Positions 35,858 through 45,939 of a stretch of 64,000 bases of DNA are shown one piece after another. How positions within the stretch are numbered: the stretch's first letter is position 1; each line of letters opens with the position of its first letter. Made by a program: the position numbers and the translations under genes. The DNA lies in NCBI RefSeq assembly GCF_017357005.1, contig NZ_CP071589.1, positions 682,001 to 746,000 on the forward strand, written 5' to 3'. The DNA is from Staphylococcus simiae. GTDB lineage: Bacteria > Bacillota > Bacilli > Staphylococcales > Staphylococcaceae. The notes beneath the pieces were generated by a model. The model was not told the origin of the DNA. It did no database searches and was given only the letters and a program-made list of their open reading frames with translations.

Positions 35858-36800
35858 AAATAAAAAACTAATGATACTCGCTATTGTCACTCTGATCATT
35901 AGCTTGGTGTACCTATTAGTTGGTTTAGATTTTGAAATATTTGAATATCAATTTTCTAGTCGCTTGCGTAAATTAATATTAATGATATTAGTAGGTACAG
36001 CAATTGCAATTTCTGTTGTGATATTCCAATCCATAACTAATAACAGATTGCTGACTCCATCGATTATGGGATTAGATGCAGTATATTTATTTATTAAGGT
36101 ATTACCAATCTTTGTCTTAGGTACGCAATCGATGTGGGTTACAAATATTTATTTAAATTTTATTTTAACTTTAGTAACTATGGTCTTATTTGCCTTGTTT
36201 TTATTTCAAGTTGTTTTTAAACTGGGTAATTTCTCTGTGTATTTTATTTTACTTTTTGGTGTCTTGCTCGGTACATTTTTCCGCAGTATTACTAGTTTTA
36301 TTCAACTTATTATGGACCCTGAATCTTTCTTAGCAGTACAAAGTAGTATGTTTGCAAACTTTAATGCATCTAATTCTAAATTAGTAGTTTTTGGAGCAAT
36401 TATTTTAATAATCATGTTAGTCATCACTATAATCAGCATACCGTATCTTGATGTAATGTTATTAGGAAGAGATGAAGCGATTAATTTAGGATTATCATTT
36501 GATCGCTTAACACGATTGTTACTGATTATGGTTTCAATCCTGGTTTCAGTGTCAACGGCACTCGTAGGTCCTATTACATTTTTAGGATTATTAACAGTCA
36601 ATTTAGCTCATGAATTAATGAAAACTTATGAACATAAATATATCTTAATAACGACAATTTTCTTAAGTTGGATTAGTTTATTTAGTGCACAATGGGTGGT
36701 TGAAAATCTATTTGAAGCCACAACAGAAATGAGTTTAATTATTGACTTAATTGGCGGTAGCTATTTTATATATCTACTAATTAAAAGGAGAAATGCATAA
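35844..36800 (+). CDS. sstB: Siderophore ABC importer permease SstB
   Basis: 318 residues, second FecCD-type permease with about nine helices; RLRKLILMILVGTAIAISVVIFQS replaces the usual RLPR motif and GPITFLGLLTVNLAHELM is the docking loop. Pairs with SstA in a heterodimer. Starts inside the end of sstA and its TAA overlaps the sstC ATG by one base (TAATG). Confidence 0.94.
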   Translation: MHITKNKKLMILAIVTLIISLVYLLVGLDFEIFEYQFSSRLRKLILMILVGTAIAISVVIFQSITNNRLLTPSIMGLDAVYLFIKVLPIFVLGTQSMWVTNIYLNFILTLVTMVLFALFLFQVVFKLGNFSVYFILLFGVLLGTFFRSITSFIQLIMDPESFLAVQSSMFANFNASNSKLVVFGAIILIIMLVITIISIPYLDVMLLGRDEAINLGLSFDRLTRLLLIMVSILVSVSTALVGPITFLGLLTVNLAHELMKTYEHKYILITTIFLSWISLFSAQWVVENLFEATTEMSLIIDLIGGSYFIYLLIKRRNA

Positions 36801-37558
36801 TGATTCATGTCGATAACCTTTCGAAAAACATACAAAATAATAGTATTTTGAAAGATATTACTTTAGATATTCATAAAGGTTGTCTCACTTCAATGATTGG
36901 ACCTAATGGTGCAGGTAAGAGTACATTACTTTCAGCGATATGCCGTTTAATCGACATTGATCATGGTGAAGTTGAAGTTGATGGCCAATTAATGTCTGAC
37001 TATAAAAATAATGACTTGTCGAAAAAGATATCTATTTTGAAACAATCTAACCATACTGAGATGAATATTACAGTAGAACAATTAGTTAGATTTGGACGTT
37101 TTCCATATTCAAAAGGTCGTTTAACTAAAGAGGATCATGAAGCAGTTAATCAAGCGTTAGATATCTTACAATTACACGATATTAAGGATCGTAATATTAA
37201 AACGTTGTCAGGTGGGCAACGTCAACGAGCATATATTGCTATGACTATCGCTCAGGATACTGAGTATATCTTATTAGATGAACCATTAAACAATCTAGAT
37301 ATGAAACATGCAGTACAAATTATGCAAACATTGCAAATGCTCGCGCATAATATGAATAAAGCGATTGTAATTGTGTTACATGATATTAACTTTGCATCTT
37401 GCTATTCTGACCAAATTATCGCCTTAAAAAATGGACAATTAGTAAGATCAGAGGCCAAAGATCATGTTATCAAGAGTGATGTGTTAAGTGATTTATATGA
37501 AATGAACATACAAATTGAAGAAATTAGAGATCAAAAGATTTGTCTTTATTTTAAATAA
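36800..37558 (+). CDS. sstC: Siderophore ABC importer ATPase SstC
   Basis: 252 residues, FepC-type ATPase: Walker A GPNGAGKST, signature LSGGQRQRAY, Walker B ILLDEPLNNLD, switch His in VLHDINFA. Energises the SstA-SstB permease. One-base overlap with sstB. Confidence 0.95.
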   Translation: MIHVDNLSKNIQNNSILKDITLDIHKGCLTSMIGPNGAGKSTLLSAICRLIDIDHGEVEVDGQLMSDYKNNDLSKKISILKQSNHTEMNITVEQLVRFGRFPYSKGRLTKEDHEAVNQALDILQLHDIKDRNIKTLSGGQRQRAYIAMTIAQDTEYILLDEPLNNLDMKHAVQIMQTLQMLAHNMNKAIVIVLHDINFASCYSDQIIALKNGQLVRSEAKDHVIKSDVLSDLYEMNIQIEEIRDQKICLYFK

Positions 37559-37670
37559 TAACTATTTCTTTAGAAGGGGTGATGCGATGATAAGTGTTAA
37601 CTATATATTTACATAAGCCACAACGTCACTTTGCACCGCGACAAAAATTTTAAAGGAGAGTCTTTATAAC

Positions 37671-38699
37671 ATGAAGAAAACAGTCTTTTATTTATTATTA
37701 ACTTTAGTATTAGTTTTAGCAGCATGTGGCAACAATTCAGAAAAAGAAAATTCTGGCACTGATAGTAAAGATTCAAAAGATACAGTAACAATAAAAAACA
37801 ACTATGAACTTAGTGGTGAGAAAAAAGATGGCAGTGATGCTAAGAAAGTCAATGAAACTGTAAAAGTACCAAAAAATCCTAAAAATGCTGTAGTATTAGA
37901 TTATGGTGCTTTAGATGTGATGAAGGAAATGGGTCTTGCTGATAAAGTTAAAGCATTACCTAAAGGTGAAGGTGGTAAATCTTTACCAGATTTCTTGAGT
38001 GACTTTAAAGAAGATAAGTATACAAATACTGGTAATTTGAAAGAAGTTAATTTTGATAAAGTCGCAGAAACAAAACCGGAAGTTATTTTCATTTCAGGTA
38101 GAACTGCTAATCAAAAAAACATGGACGAATTTAAAAAAGCAGCACCTAAAGCTAAAATCGTTTATGTTGGTTCAGATGATAAACAATTAGTAAAATCAAT
38201 GAAGAGCAATACAACAAACATTGGTAAAATATACGACAAAGAAGATAAAGCAAAAGAATTAAATAAAAAATTAGATGATAAAATTGATTCAATGAAAGAT
38301 AAAACGAAGAAATTTGATAAATCAGTAATGTATTTATTAGTCAATGAAGGAGAATTATCAACATATGGACCTAAAGGTCGTTTCGGTAGTTTAGTATTCG
38401 ATACATTAGGATTTAAACCAGTTGATAAAGATGTGAGTGATAGTACTCATGGTCAAAATGTTTCAAATGAATATATTAATAAAGAAAATCCTGATGTTAT
38501 TTTAGCGATGGACCGTGGACAAGCTATCAGTGGTAAATCAACAGCTAAGAAAACATTAAACAACGCGGTATTAAAAGATGTTAATGCTGTGAAAGAAGAT
38601 AAAGTATATAATTTAGATCCTAAATTATGGTACTTCTCATCTGGTTCTACAACTACAACAGTTAAACAAATTGAAGAATTAGAAAAAGTAGTAGAATAA
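37671..38699 (+). CDS. sstD: Siderophore-binding lipoprotein SstD
   Basis: 342 residues. Lipoprotein signal with lipobox LVLAAC (Cys about 19), then an Asn/Ser/Lys/Asp linker, then a FepB/BtuF-type helical-backbone binding domain (about 60-342): NAVVLDYGALDVMKEMGL, PEVIFISGRT, PKGRFGSLVFDTLGF. It captures the iron complex outside the membrane. RBS AAAGGAGAG. A 112-base gap separates it from sstC; separation could allow a higher binding-protein level. Closed by a bidirectional terminator. Confidence 0.94.
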   Translation: MKKTVFYLLLTLVLVLAACGNNSEKENSGTDSKDSKDTVTIKNNYELSGEKKDGSDAKKVNETVKVPKNPKNAVVLDYGALDVMKEMGLADKVKALPKGEGGKSLPDFLSDFKEDKYTNTGNLKEVNFDKVAETKPEVIFISGRTANQKNMDEFKKAAPKAKIVYVGSDDKQLVKSMKSNTTNIGKIYDKEDKAKELNKKLDDKIDSMKDKTKKFDKSVMYLLVNEGELSTYGPKGRFGSLVFDTLGFKPVDKDVSDSTHGQNVSNEYINKENPDVILAMDRGQAISGKSTAKKTLNNAVLKDVNAVKEDKVYNLDPKLWYFSSGSTTTTVKQIEELEKVVE

Positions 38700-38708
38700 T
38701 AAGAAGAC

Positions 38709-38745
38709 AAGCGTGACCACTTATGTAACATGAGTGGTCACGCTT
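38709..38745. terminator. Bidirectional terminator between sstD and the CHY zinc-finger gene
   Basis: AAGCGTGACCACT pairs perfectly with AGTGGTCACGCTT; T-rich right (TCTTTATATTT), A-rich left (AATAATAAGAAG). Confidence 0.88.
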
Positions 38746-38747
38746 CT

Positions 38748-39062
38748 TTATATTTCAAAATATAAATGGTAATGAAACTTACATCTTTGATTAAAATGAC
38801 TATTACAATGAGGACAATTTTCTACTAGCATATAGTCATTAATCGTCATCTCATGCTTGCACGCACCACATAAAATGACACGTTCATTAAACTGACTTTC
38901 AGGCCAACGTTTAATATAATGTGATTCATGTTCATTATGGCATTTATAACATGGATAATATTTTTGGCAACATTTAAATTTAATAGCAATAATATCCAAA
39001 CCCGTATGGTAATGTCTACAGCGACTTTCAGAGTCTATAACTGAGCCAAATATTTTAGGCAT
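38748..39062 (-). CDS. CHY-type zinc-finger protein
   Basis: 104 residues rich in Cys and His: SRCRHYHTGLDIIAIKFKCC, then YPCYKCHNEHESHY, ILCGACKHEMT and CPHCNSHFNQRCKFHYH. The CRHY..H..CC..C..C order matches the CHY zinc finger, likely binding two or three zinc ions. Start at MPKIFGSV because no ATG/GTG/TTG with an RBS fits the leftward extension (GGAG ten bases upstream). It follows murB on the same strand with about 20 bases between, hence likely one operon. Function unknown. Confidence 0.8.
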   Translation of the reverse strand: MPKIFGSVIDSESRCRHYHTGLDIIAIKFKCCQKYYPCYKCHNEHESHYIKRWPESQFNERVILCGACKHEMTINDYMLVENCPHCNSHFNQRCKFHYHLYFEI

Positions 39063-39081
39063 ATTTACATATCTCCAAACT

Positions 39082-40017
39082 TTAATCAGCTTTAGGATGT
39101 TCACCAATAATACGGACTTCTCTATTTAGCTCAACATCAAATTTTTCTTTAACTACTTTCTGAACATAATGAATTAAATCTTCATAATCCGTTGCTGTTC
39201 CATTATCAACATTAACCATAAAACCAGCATGCTTTGTTGATACTTCAACGCCACCAATTCGATGTCCTTGCAAATTGGAATCTTGAATTAATTTACCTGC
39301 AAAGTGGCCTGGAGGACGTTGGAAGACACTACCACAAGAAGGGTATTCTAATGGTTGCTTAGATTCACGACGTTCAGTTAAATCATCCATAGTTTCTTGG
39401 ATATCATTAATATTTCCAGGTGCTAAAGTAAAGGCCGCTTCTAACACAACTAAATGTTGTTGTTGAATAATACTATTACGATAATCTAATTCTAGTTCGT
39501 TTGTCGTTAATTTAATTAACTCTCCTTGATCATTTACACATAATGCATAATCGATACAATCTTTGACTTCTCCACCATATGCACCAGCGTTCATATAAAC
39601 TGCTCCACCAATAGAACCAGGTATACCACATGCGAACTCTAAACCAGTTAAGGCATAATCTCGTGCAACTCGAGAGACATCGATAATAGCAGCACCACTA
39701 CCAGCAATAATTGCATCATCAGAAACATCGATATAATTAAGAGCTAACAAACTAATAACAATTCCTCTGATGCCACCCTCACGGATGATAATATTTGAAC
39801 CATTACCTAAATAAGTAACAGGAATTTGATGATCATAGGCATATTTAACGATAGCTTGAACCTCTTGGTTTTTAGTAGGTATGATATAAAAATCTGCATT
39901 ACCACCAGTTTTAGTGTAAGTATAACGTTTCAAAGGTTCGTCAACTTTAATTTTGTCACTCGGAATGAGTTGTTGTAAATCTTGATAGATGTCTTCATTT
40001 ATCACTTTTAAGTACAT
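39082..40017 (-). CDS. murB: UDP-N-acetylenolpyruvoylglucosamine reductase MurB
   Basis: 311 residues from ATG (GGAG five bases upstream); a GTG four codons later would give the 307-residue form. FAD-dependent: [29 protein letters not shown] (FAD-binding), [19 protein letters not shown], and the type II active site [20 protein letters not shown] with the catalytic Ser; catalytic Glu in REVRIIGEH. Reduces enolpyruvyl-GlcNAc to UDP-MurNAc in peptidoglycan precursor synthesis. Confidence 0.96.
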   Translation of the reverse strand: MYLKVINEDIYQDLQQLIPSDKIKVDEPLKRYTYTKTGGNADFYIIPTKNQEVQAIVKYAYDHQIPVTYLGNGSNIIIREGGIRGIVISLLALNYIDVSDDAIIAGSGAAIIDVSRVARDYALTGLEFACGIPGSIGGAVYMNAGAYGGEVKDCIDYALCVNDQGELIKLTTNELELDYRNSIIQQQHLVVLEAAFTLAPGNINDIQETMDDLTERRESKQPLEYPSCGSVFQRPPGHFAGKLIQDSNLQGHRIGGVEVSTKHAGFMVNVDNGTATDYEDLIHYVQKVVKEKFDVELNREVRIIGEHPKAD

Positions 40018-40119
40018 CCTTTCTCCTGTCTTTTATGTCATTCTATATTATACCAATTTTAAAAATCATTTGCGAAAATTGAAAATATCTTATGATAATA
40101 ATTAATAATGTATATTGTT

Positions 40120-40644
40120 TTAGTTTGCTAGAACTTTCTTATACAATTGGTCGAAGTATTGTTGTTTTTGTTGTTCATATTGTCCTATGCTCGTTGTATA
40201 ATTTAATATCTGTTGTTTTTTTGCATTGAATTCCATGGCAATATCATTATTTGTAGCTAACAAATGATCGATGTCTATATACGCTTGGAATTTAGGTGAA
40301 TTAATTTGAACTATATGCAAACGAACTTGCTGCTTTAAATCTTTCAAATTATTAAATTTAGCCATAACTACTTTTTTATGATATTTATGATGGAGTCGAT
40401 AAAAGCCAACATAATTAAGGCGTTTTTCATCAAGAGCAGTAATATCGTGTAAATTATTCACACCTACTAAAATATCTAAAATAGGTTCAGTAGCATAGTT
40501 GAAGTGTCGTGTACCACCTATATGTTTAGTAAATTGAACAGGACTATCTAATAAATTTAATAACGTTGATTTAATTAAGTTATATTGTTGATTATAATTT
40601 ATATTTAATTGAGTTGTTATGAATGGTTGTATATTTGAATACAT
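40120..40644 (-). CDS. GrpB-family (UPF0157-like) protein
   Basis: 174 residues. KHIGGTRHFNYATEPILDILVGV is the GrpB-family nucleotidyltransferase-like core (usually HIGSTSIPGLAAKPIIDI), and VRLHIVQINSP matches its H-LHV strand. The substitutions at the Ser-Thr-Ser positions suggest altered catalysis. Start at MYSNIQPF with AAAGGAG eight bases upstream. Divergent from the EMYY lipoprotein. Function unknown. Confidence 0.7.
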   Translation of the reverse strand: MYSNIQPFITTQLNINYNQQYNLIKSTLLNLLDSPVQFTKHIGGTRHFNYATEPILDILVGVNNLHDITALDEKRLNYVGFYRLHHKYHKKVVMAKFNNLKDLKQQVRLHIVQINSPKFQAYIDIDHLLATNNDIAMEFNAKKQQILNYTTSIGQYEQQKQQYFDQLYKKVLAN

Positions 40645-40763
40645 GATATTCTCCTTTAGTATCAAAACTAAACGTATTACACGTAAAAGTCTGAAATACT
40701 ATACCATAATTTATTTTCATAATAAACATGTTTTTGTATAATGAATCTGTTAGGAGTGCATCT

Positions 40764-41642
40764 ATGAAAAAATTTCTTATACCACTTTGTTTATTGATAA
40801 TTATAATTACTGCTAATGCTTGTAGTAATAAAGAACAACAAGACATTGCAAAATTTGATAATCAATATACAAAGGTTAAACAAAAAGATAAAGAATTACG
40901 TCAAGAAATGGATAACATACATTTTAAAAATTTAGATCAACTAAGTAAAACAGATACAACTGATAAAAATAGTAAAGAATTTAAAGCACTACAACAAAGA
41001 ATTAATCAACAAATGCTGCCTAAGTTTAAACAATATGATAAAGCTGTTGAACAATTACCTGGTAAAACTGCTAAGACTAAATCATTAAAAAAAGATTATT
41101 TGACAATTTTTAGAAGTAAAAAGAAAGATATTGAGCAATTAAAATCATTTGTTGATTTATGTAATCAATCGATTAAATATAATGAAGATATTTTAGATTA
41201 TACAAAGCAATTTGAAAATAATAGATATAAAGTTGAAAGTGAAATCAAAAAAGCTTCAGATAAAGATGAAGCTAATACATTAACTAGTAAAATAGAAAAA
41301 AATAACGAAGCACTGAAAAAAGTTGCGAGTAAAAAGTTAAAAGATGTCGATGACAATGAAGCAAAAGAAGTTATTAAAGATGATATTATACCGCTTATTG
41401 ATAAGCAAATAGCTGATATTAACCAAACTAATATTAGTGATAAAAATGTCAATAATGCGAGAAAAAATGCTATTGAAATGTATTATAGTTTACAAAATTA
41501 TTACAATACACGTTTGGAAACGATCAAAGTAAGTAATAAATTATCTGAGATTGATGTAGATAAACTACCAAAAGAGGGTAAAGATATAATTAAGGACGAT
41601 AAAGCTTTTGAAAAGAAATTAGAAAAAGTAAAAGAACAATAA
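40764..41642 (+). CDS. EMYY-motif lipoprotein
   Basis: 292 residues. Lipoprotein signal MKKFLIPLCLLIIIITANAC (Cys20), then an almost entirely helical, Lys/Asp/Gln-rich body with several predicted coiled-coil segments; the signature IEMYYSLQNYYNTRLE lies near residue 240-255, defining the staphylococcal EMYY-motif lipoproteins. Function unknown; presumably on the outer face of the membrane. RBS AGGAGTG about six bases upstream; a longer frame to the left lacks a signal peptide. Confidence 0.85.
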   Translation: MKKFLIPLCLLIIIITANACSNKEQQDIAKFDNQYTKVKQKDKELRQEMDNIHFKNLDQLSKTDTTDKNSKEFKALQQRINQQMLPKFKQYDKAVEQLPGKTAKTKSLKKDYLTIFRSKKKDIEQLKSFVDLCNQSIKYNEDILDYTKQFENNRYKVESEIKKASDKDEANTLTSKIEKNNEALKKVASKKLKDVDDNEAKEVIKDDIIPLIDKQIADINQTNISDKNVNNARKNAIEMYYSLQNYYNTRLETIKVSNKLSEIDVDKLPKEGKDIIKDDKAFEKKLEKVKEQ

Positions 41643-41792
41643 TAGAAATAGTATTCAAATTTAAAAATTTTACATTAACTGTTAACATGACATCTTACAA
41701 TGTGTATAATGGTAAACATTGAGATTGAAAACAAATGTGATGTCACGCGAGTCGTTATTTAAATGTGATAATTATTTATTGAGGTGAAAAGG

Positions 41793-42113
41793 GTGGCTAT
41801 AAAGCTAAGTTCGATCGATCAGTTTGAACAAGTAATAACAGAAAATAAATATGTATTTGTTTTAAAACATAGTGATACATGTCCTATTTCAGCTAATGCA
41901 TATGATCAATTTAATAAATTTTTATATGAACGAGATATGGATGGATATTACTTAATCGTACAACAAGAACGAGAATTATCGGATTATATTGCGGACAAAA
42001 CAAATGTTAAACATGAATCACCACAAGCATTTTATTTTGTAGATGGTGAAGTGGTTTGGAATAGAGACCATAGTGATATAAATGTGTCGTCATTAGCACA
42101 AGCTGAAGAATAA
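41793..42113 (+). CDS. ytxJ: Bacillithiol-system thioredoxin-like protein YtxJ
   Basis: 106 residues from GTG with GAGGTG six bases upstream (another GTG three codons earlier is less likely). Thioredoxin-like fold with a single redox Cys in HSDTCPISANAYDQF, the TCPIS motif of YtxJ proteins, and ESPQAFYFVDGEVVW carrying the cis-Pro. Proposed monothiol bacilliredoxin-like role with bacillithiol. Followed by a terminator. Confidence 0.85.
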   Translation: MAIKLSSIDQFEQVITENKYVFVLKHSDTCPISANAYDQFNKFLYERDMDGYYLIVQQERELSDYIADKTNVKHESPQAFYFVDGEVVWNRDHSDINVSSLAQAEE

Positions 42114-42191
42114 CTTTAAGTGTAATGATGAAGTCATATAGCATAATATTATAGGTTATAATGATATCTAATCATGTTAATCGTACAAGTA

Positions 42192-42226
42192 GAGCCTGGG
42201 TCAATATATTGTCTCAGGCTTTTCTT
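42192..42226 (+). terminator. Terminator after ytxJ
   Basis: AGCCTGGG (42193-42200) pairs with CTCAGGCT (42213-42220), then TTTCTT. The following 42227-42447 holds no gene and a lone TATAAT near 42274; otherwise I see nothing there. Confidence 0.75.
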
Positions 42227-42447
42227 AATTGATTGAGTTAGCTTTTAATTATGAAAAATATCCTAAAAGTCTGTATAATGTTAACATGTATTTGAAATTA
42301 ACATATGAATGATACAAAATAATAGATTAATCAAATATCAGAACAATCTTTATTATATAATTTAAAAATTCTCATTGTAGTAATTAGTTAAAAAGAGAAC
42401 GTTTAATACACAACAAATCACAAATAAGTACAAAGGTGGTTATATTA

Positions 42448-43572
42448 ATGAAAGTATTAGTAGCAATGGATGAATTTAATGGAATTATTTCCAGTTACCA
42501 AGCAAATAGATATGTTGAAGAAGCAGTTGCAAGTCAAATAGAAACTGCAGATGTTGTACAAGTCCCCTTATTTAATGGGAGACATGAACTATTAGATTCT
42601 GTATTTTTATGGCAATCAGGAGAAAGATACCGTATACCAGTACACGATGCTGATATGAATGCAGTAGAAGGTGTTTATGGTCAAACTGATTCAGGGATGA
42701 CGGTCATTGAAGGTAACTTGTTTTTAAAAGGTCACAAACCAATTGAGCAACGTTCAAGTTACGGTTTAGGTGAGATGATTAAACATGCTTTAGATAATGA
42801 TGCTCAACATATTGTTATTTCTTTAGGCGGTATAGATAGCTTTGATGCTGGTGCCGGTATGTTACAAGCATTAGGCGCTACATTTTATGATGATGAGGCA
42901 CGTGTTGTTGATGTATCTCAAGGAGCAAGTCGTATTAAATATATTAGAAGGATTGATATGACAAATATTCATCCCAAATTAGCATCTGCTCGTATCCAAT
43001 TGATGTCAGATTTCTCTAGTAAAATGTATGGTAAAAATAGTGAAATCATGCAAACATATAAAAGTCATCATTTAAGTCATAATGAAGCGGCAGAAATAGA
43101 TAATTTAGTTTGGTATTTCAGTGAATTATTCAAAAGTGAATTGAGATTAGCAATAGGTCCAGTTGAACGTGGCGGTGCAGGAGGCGGTATTGCTGCTGTT
43201 CTAAGAGGACTGTATCAAGCAGAAATATTAACAAGTCATGAACTTGTTGATCAATTAACGCATCTTGATCATTTAGTAGAACAAGCAGATTTAATTATCT
43301 TTGGCGAAGGATTAAATGAAAAAGATCATCTGTTAGAAACAACGACATTAAGAATAGCAGAACTATGTCAGAAGTATCATAAAGTATCTATCGCTATTTG
43401 TGCGACGCCTGAAAAATTTGATTTATTTGAATCACAAGGTGTAACAGCAATGTTCAATACTTTTATTGATATGCCTGATAGCTATACAGATTTTAAAATG
43501 GGTATTCAAATCAGACATTATACCGTTCAAGCTTTAAAATTATTGAAAACACCGTTTGATACTACAAAATAA
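42448..43572 (+). CDS. glxK: Glycerate kinase (GlxK/GarK family)
   Basis: 374 residues. MKVLVAMDEFNGIISSYQAN is the family N-terminus (substrate-binding DEF/DSFKG region), IVISLGGIDSFDAGAGMLQALG the GGSATxDxGxGMLQALG motif, ERGGAGGGIAAVL the second signature and IFGEGLNEKD the late acid pair. Phosphorylates D-glycerate. Several positions differ from canonical (e.g. S-x-T to I-D-S), so substrate may vary. Start at 42448 with AAAGGTGG upstream. Confidence 0.88.
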   Translation: MKVLVAMDEFNGIISSYQANRYVEEAVASQIETADVVQVPLFNGRHELLDSVFLWQSGERYRIPVHDADMNAVEGVYGQTDSGMTVIEGNLFLKGHKPIEQRSSYGLGEMIKHALDNDAQHIVISLGGIDSFDAGAGMLQALGATFYDDEARVVDVSQGASRIKYIRRIDMTNIHPKLASARIQLMSDFSSKMYGKNSEIMQTYKSHHLSHNEAAEIDNLVWYFSELFKSELRLAIGPVERGGAGGGIAAVLRGLYQAEILTSHELVDQLTHLDHLVEQADLIIFGEGLNEKDHLLETTTLRIAELCQKYHKVSIAICATPEKFDLFESQGVTAMFNTFIDMPDSYTDFKMGIQIRHYTVQALKLLKTPFDTTK

Positions 43573-43583
43573 TAAAACCAATT

Positions 43584-43617
43584 AGAGCTAGTTAGATTTT
43601 TAATCTTTACTAGCTCT
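43584..43617. repeat. 34-bp palindrome, left copy of inverted pair
   Basis: AGAGCTAGTTAGATT-TTT-AATCTTTACTAGCTCT is a near-palindrome that may terminate glxK; its exact reverse complement is at 48506-48539. Confidence 0.85.
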
Positions 43618-43684
43618 TATGCAATTGTTGCGCTAGCAAGCAATTGTAATCCTTTATGTTAGATTTTAATCTTTAGTAGCTTTT

Positions 43685-43905
43685 GCCCAACCTTGACCGT
43701 CTTGCACATTAAAGTAAAAATTTTAGTTATAAAATTTTTCTATGACGGGTCCCTGCATTGCCTGTAGAATTTCTTGGTGAAATTCTCTGTGTTGGGTCCC
43801 AATGCAGTTGCACTAATAGTATCAACTGTAATCCTTAATTTTTTCTATGACGGGTCCCAGCATTGCTTGAAAAAACTGGCAACCATTTTTTCTATGTTGC
43901 GTCCC
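43685..43905. repeat. STAR-like array, left of pepT
   Basis: Units start GCCCAACCTTG (43685) or GCATTG and end in GACGGGTCCC (about 43744), GTGTTGGGTCCC (about 43789), GACGGGTCCC (about 43848) and GTTGCGTCCC (about 43896), with internal palindromes such as AGAATTTCTTGGTGAAATTC. Degenerate relative to the 6233-6444 array. Confidence 0.75.
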
Positions 43906-43914
43906 ATCCATTCT

Positions 43915-44027
43915 CCTTGGCAAGACTGACTAGGTTTTCAAAATGGTGATTTATCAACGCTTTGAAAACCAGACAGTTACTGCCAAATGCTTAAATTTAA
44001 GTGTAAAATACATTTTGTCCCAGGCTC
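43915..44027 (-). repeat. Dispersed intergenic repeat R1, copy f (reverse)
   Basis: CCTTGGCAAGACTGACTAGG, GATTTATCAACGCTTTG, CCAGACAGTTACTGCCAAAT and ATTTTGTCCCAGGCTC are the R1 blocks in reverse complement, close to copy a. Confidence 0.85.
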
Positions 44028-44090
44028 AGATAGTTACTGACAACAACAAAAGTTTATTACAGAATCTTTGTTGTCTCAGTTTGAAAACTC

Positions 44091-44157
44091 AAAAAAGCCG
44101 TACATAGAGGTAACTGAAACACTATTGTTTCAACTATAACTTCTATTTACGGCTTTT
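44091..44157 (-). terminator. Terminator after pepT
   Basis: Minus strand AAAAGCCGTAAATAGA pairs with TCTATGTACGGCTTTT around an inner AAACAATAGTGTTT stem, followed by T. Confidence 0.85.
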
Positions 44158-44177
44158 AATCTTAGTATGATTTGATA

Positions 44178-45416
44178 TTAGTTGTTGCTATTGTTACTTG
44201 CAACTTCTTCAACGATACCAACGATTACTTGAACAGCTTTTTCCATAACGTCAATTGATGCATATTCATATGGACCATGGAAATTTCCACAACCAGTAAA
44301 AATATTTGGTGTAGGTAAGCCCATATACGATAATTGAGAACCATCAGTTCCACCACGTATTGGCTCAGTGTTAGGTGTAATGTCTAATTTGGCAAAGACA
44401 CGTTTTGGAATATCGATAATATGTTGCAATGGTACAATTTTTTCAGCCATATTGTAGTATTGATCATTTATATCTACTTTGACTGGATAATTTTCAAAAT
44501 GGGCATTAATATCATCTCTAATTTCTAACATGCGCTTTTTACGTAAATCAAATTGTTTTTTATCATGATCACGAATGATATATTGTAATGTAGCTTTTTC
44601 AACATTACCTGAAAAATTCATTAAATGATAGAATCCTTCGTAACCATCAGTACGTTCAGGTACTTCTGTATCTGGTAATAAACTATCAAATTGTTCTCCT
44701 AATTTAATAGCGTTGACCATAGCATTCTTGGCAGAGCCTGGATGAACATTTACGCCATGACATGTAACAGTAGCTTCAGCAGCATTGAAACTTTCATATT
44801 GCAATTCACCAAAATGACTACCATCCATGGTATAAGCGAAATCGGCATTGAAACGTTTAACATCAAACTTATGAGGACCACGTCCAATTTCTTCATCGGG
44901 TGTAAAGCCAATACGAATCTTACCATGTTTGATTTCAGGATGTTCTAATAAATATTGAATAGCTTCCATAATTTCAACAACGCCAGCTTTGTCATCAGCG
45001 CCAAGTAATGAAGTACCATCAGTAATCATTAATGTGTGATGTTTTAAATTTGATAATTCAGGAAAAACTGCAGGGTCTAATACACGGCTTGTGTCACCTA
45101 ATTGAATAGCTTCGCCATCATAACTTTCAATGAGTTGTGGATTGACATTGGTTGCATTAAAATCCGGTGACGTATCGACATGAGCTAAGAATCCTACCGT
45201 AGGAACGTCATAATCAATATTACTTTCAAGTGTTGCAAATAAATATCCATTATCATCGAGATCAGTGGCAACACCCATTTGTTCCAACTCTTGAGCTAAT
45301 AAATTCAATAAATCCCATTGTTTGTCAGTTGATGGTGTTGCTGATGACGCTGGATCAGATTGTGTATCAATTTTGACATATCTAGTTAATCTATCAATCA
45401 ATTGTGCTTTCATCAT
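44178..45416 (-). CDS. pepT: Peptidase T (tripeptide aminopeptidase)
   Basis: 412 residues, M20B dizinc metallopeptidase. Zinc ligands: H in [11 protein letters not shown] in [11 protein letters not shown], the catalytic E and ligand E in TPDEEIG, D in [10 protein letters not shown] and H in [10 protein letters not shown]. Removes the N-terminal residue of tripeptides in the cytoplasm. RBS AAGGGG. Eleven bases after the downstream-reading exporter half, so probably the last gene of a thrE-pepT operon. Confidence 0.95.
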   Translation of the reverse strand: MMKAQLIDRLTRYVKIDTQSDPASSATPSTDKQWDLLNLLAQELEQMGVATDLDDNGYLFATLESNIDYDVPTVGFLAHVDTSPDFNATNVNPQLIESYDGEAIQLGDTSRVLDPAVFPELSNLKHHTLMITDGTSLLGADDKAGVVEIMEAIQYLLEHPEIKHGKIRIGFTPDEEIGRGPHKFDVKRFNADFAYTMDGSHFGELQYESFNAAEATVTCHGVNVHPGSAKNAMVNAIKLGEQFDSLLPDTEVPERTDGYEGFYHLMNFSGNVEKATLQYIIRDHDKKQFDLRKKRMLEIRDDINAHFENYPVKVDINDQYYNMAEKIVPLQHIIDIPKRVFAKLDITPNTEPIRGGTDGSQLSYMGLPTPNIFTGCGNFHGPYEYASIDVMEKAVQVIVGIVEEVASNNSNN

Positions 45417-45427
45417 TTCAGGTCCCC

Positions 45428-45922
45428 TTAAACTCTATTATTCATGTTATAAGACTTTTTGTAAGTTTTACCTTTGATTTTACCATATAAATGTTTCATG
45501 CGAGTGTATAGATAGTATAGAATTTCCGAAACTAATATACCGAAGGCAATAGCTCCAGAAATTAATGTTACTTCTAAAAACGTATTAATAGCTGCTGTAT
45601 AACTATTCGACACTAGGTATCTTGTAGCTTGATAAGCTAAACCCCCAGGTACTAAAGGTATGATTCCGGGTACAATAAAAATAATTACTGGTCGTTTATA
45701 TCTACGGCTCATTGTATGACTCATTAAACCAAGTATCAAACTTCCTAAAAAGGAGGCGCCAACTTTTCCTAAGTCTAAGTCAACGGTAAACTGATAGATC
45801 GTCCAAGCTACAGCTCCAACAAAACCACAAGCTGGTAACAAGCGCTTTGGTGCATTAAAAATAATCGAAAAAAGCACTGTTGAAATAAAGCTGATTGTAA
45901 AATGGAATAAATAAAATAGCAT
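45428..45922 (-). CDS. ThrE-family exporter, small subunit (DUF3815)
   Basis: 164 residues with about five membrane helices; [47 protein letters not shown] (core [10 protein letters not shown]) and SEILYYLY. It corresponds to the C-terminal half of threonine/serine exporter ThrE, split from the DUF1212 half encoded just upstream (17 bases). The two probably form one transporter. Confidence 0.85.
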   Translation of the reverse strand: MLFYLFHFTISFISTVLFSIIFNAPKRLLPACGFVGAVAWTIYQFTVDLDLGKVGASFLGSLILGLMSHTMSRRYKRPVIIFIVPGIIPLVPGGLAYQATRYLVSNSYTAAINTFLEVTLISGAIAFGILVSEILYYLYTRMKHLYGKIKGKTYKKSYNMNNRV

Positions 45923-45939
45923 AATTTAACAGTCCTTTC

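Noticed and set aside
37587..37616. Nine-codon ORF with good RBS between sstC and sstD
   Set aside because: Too short to support from sequence alone; no leader-peptide logic (no runs of one amino acid, no attenuator) seen.
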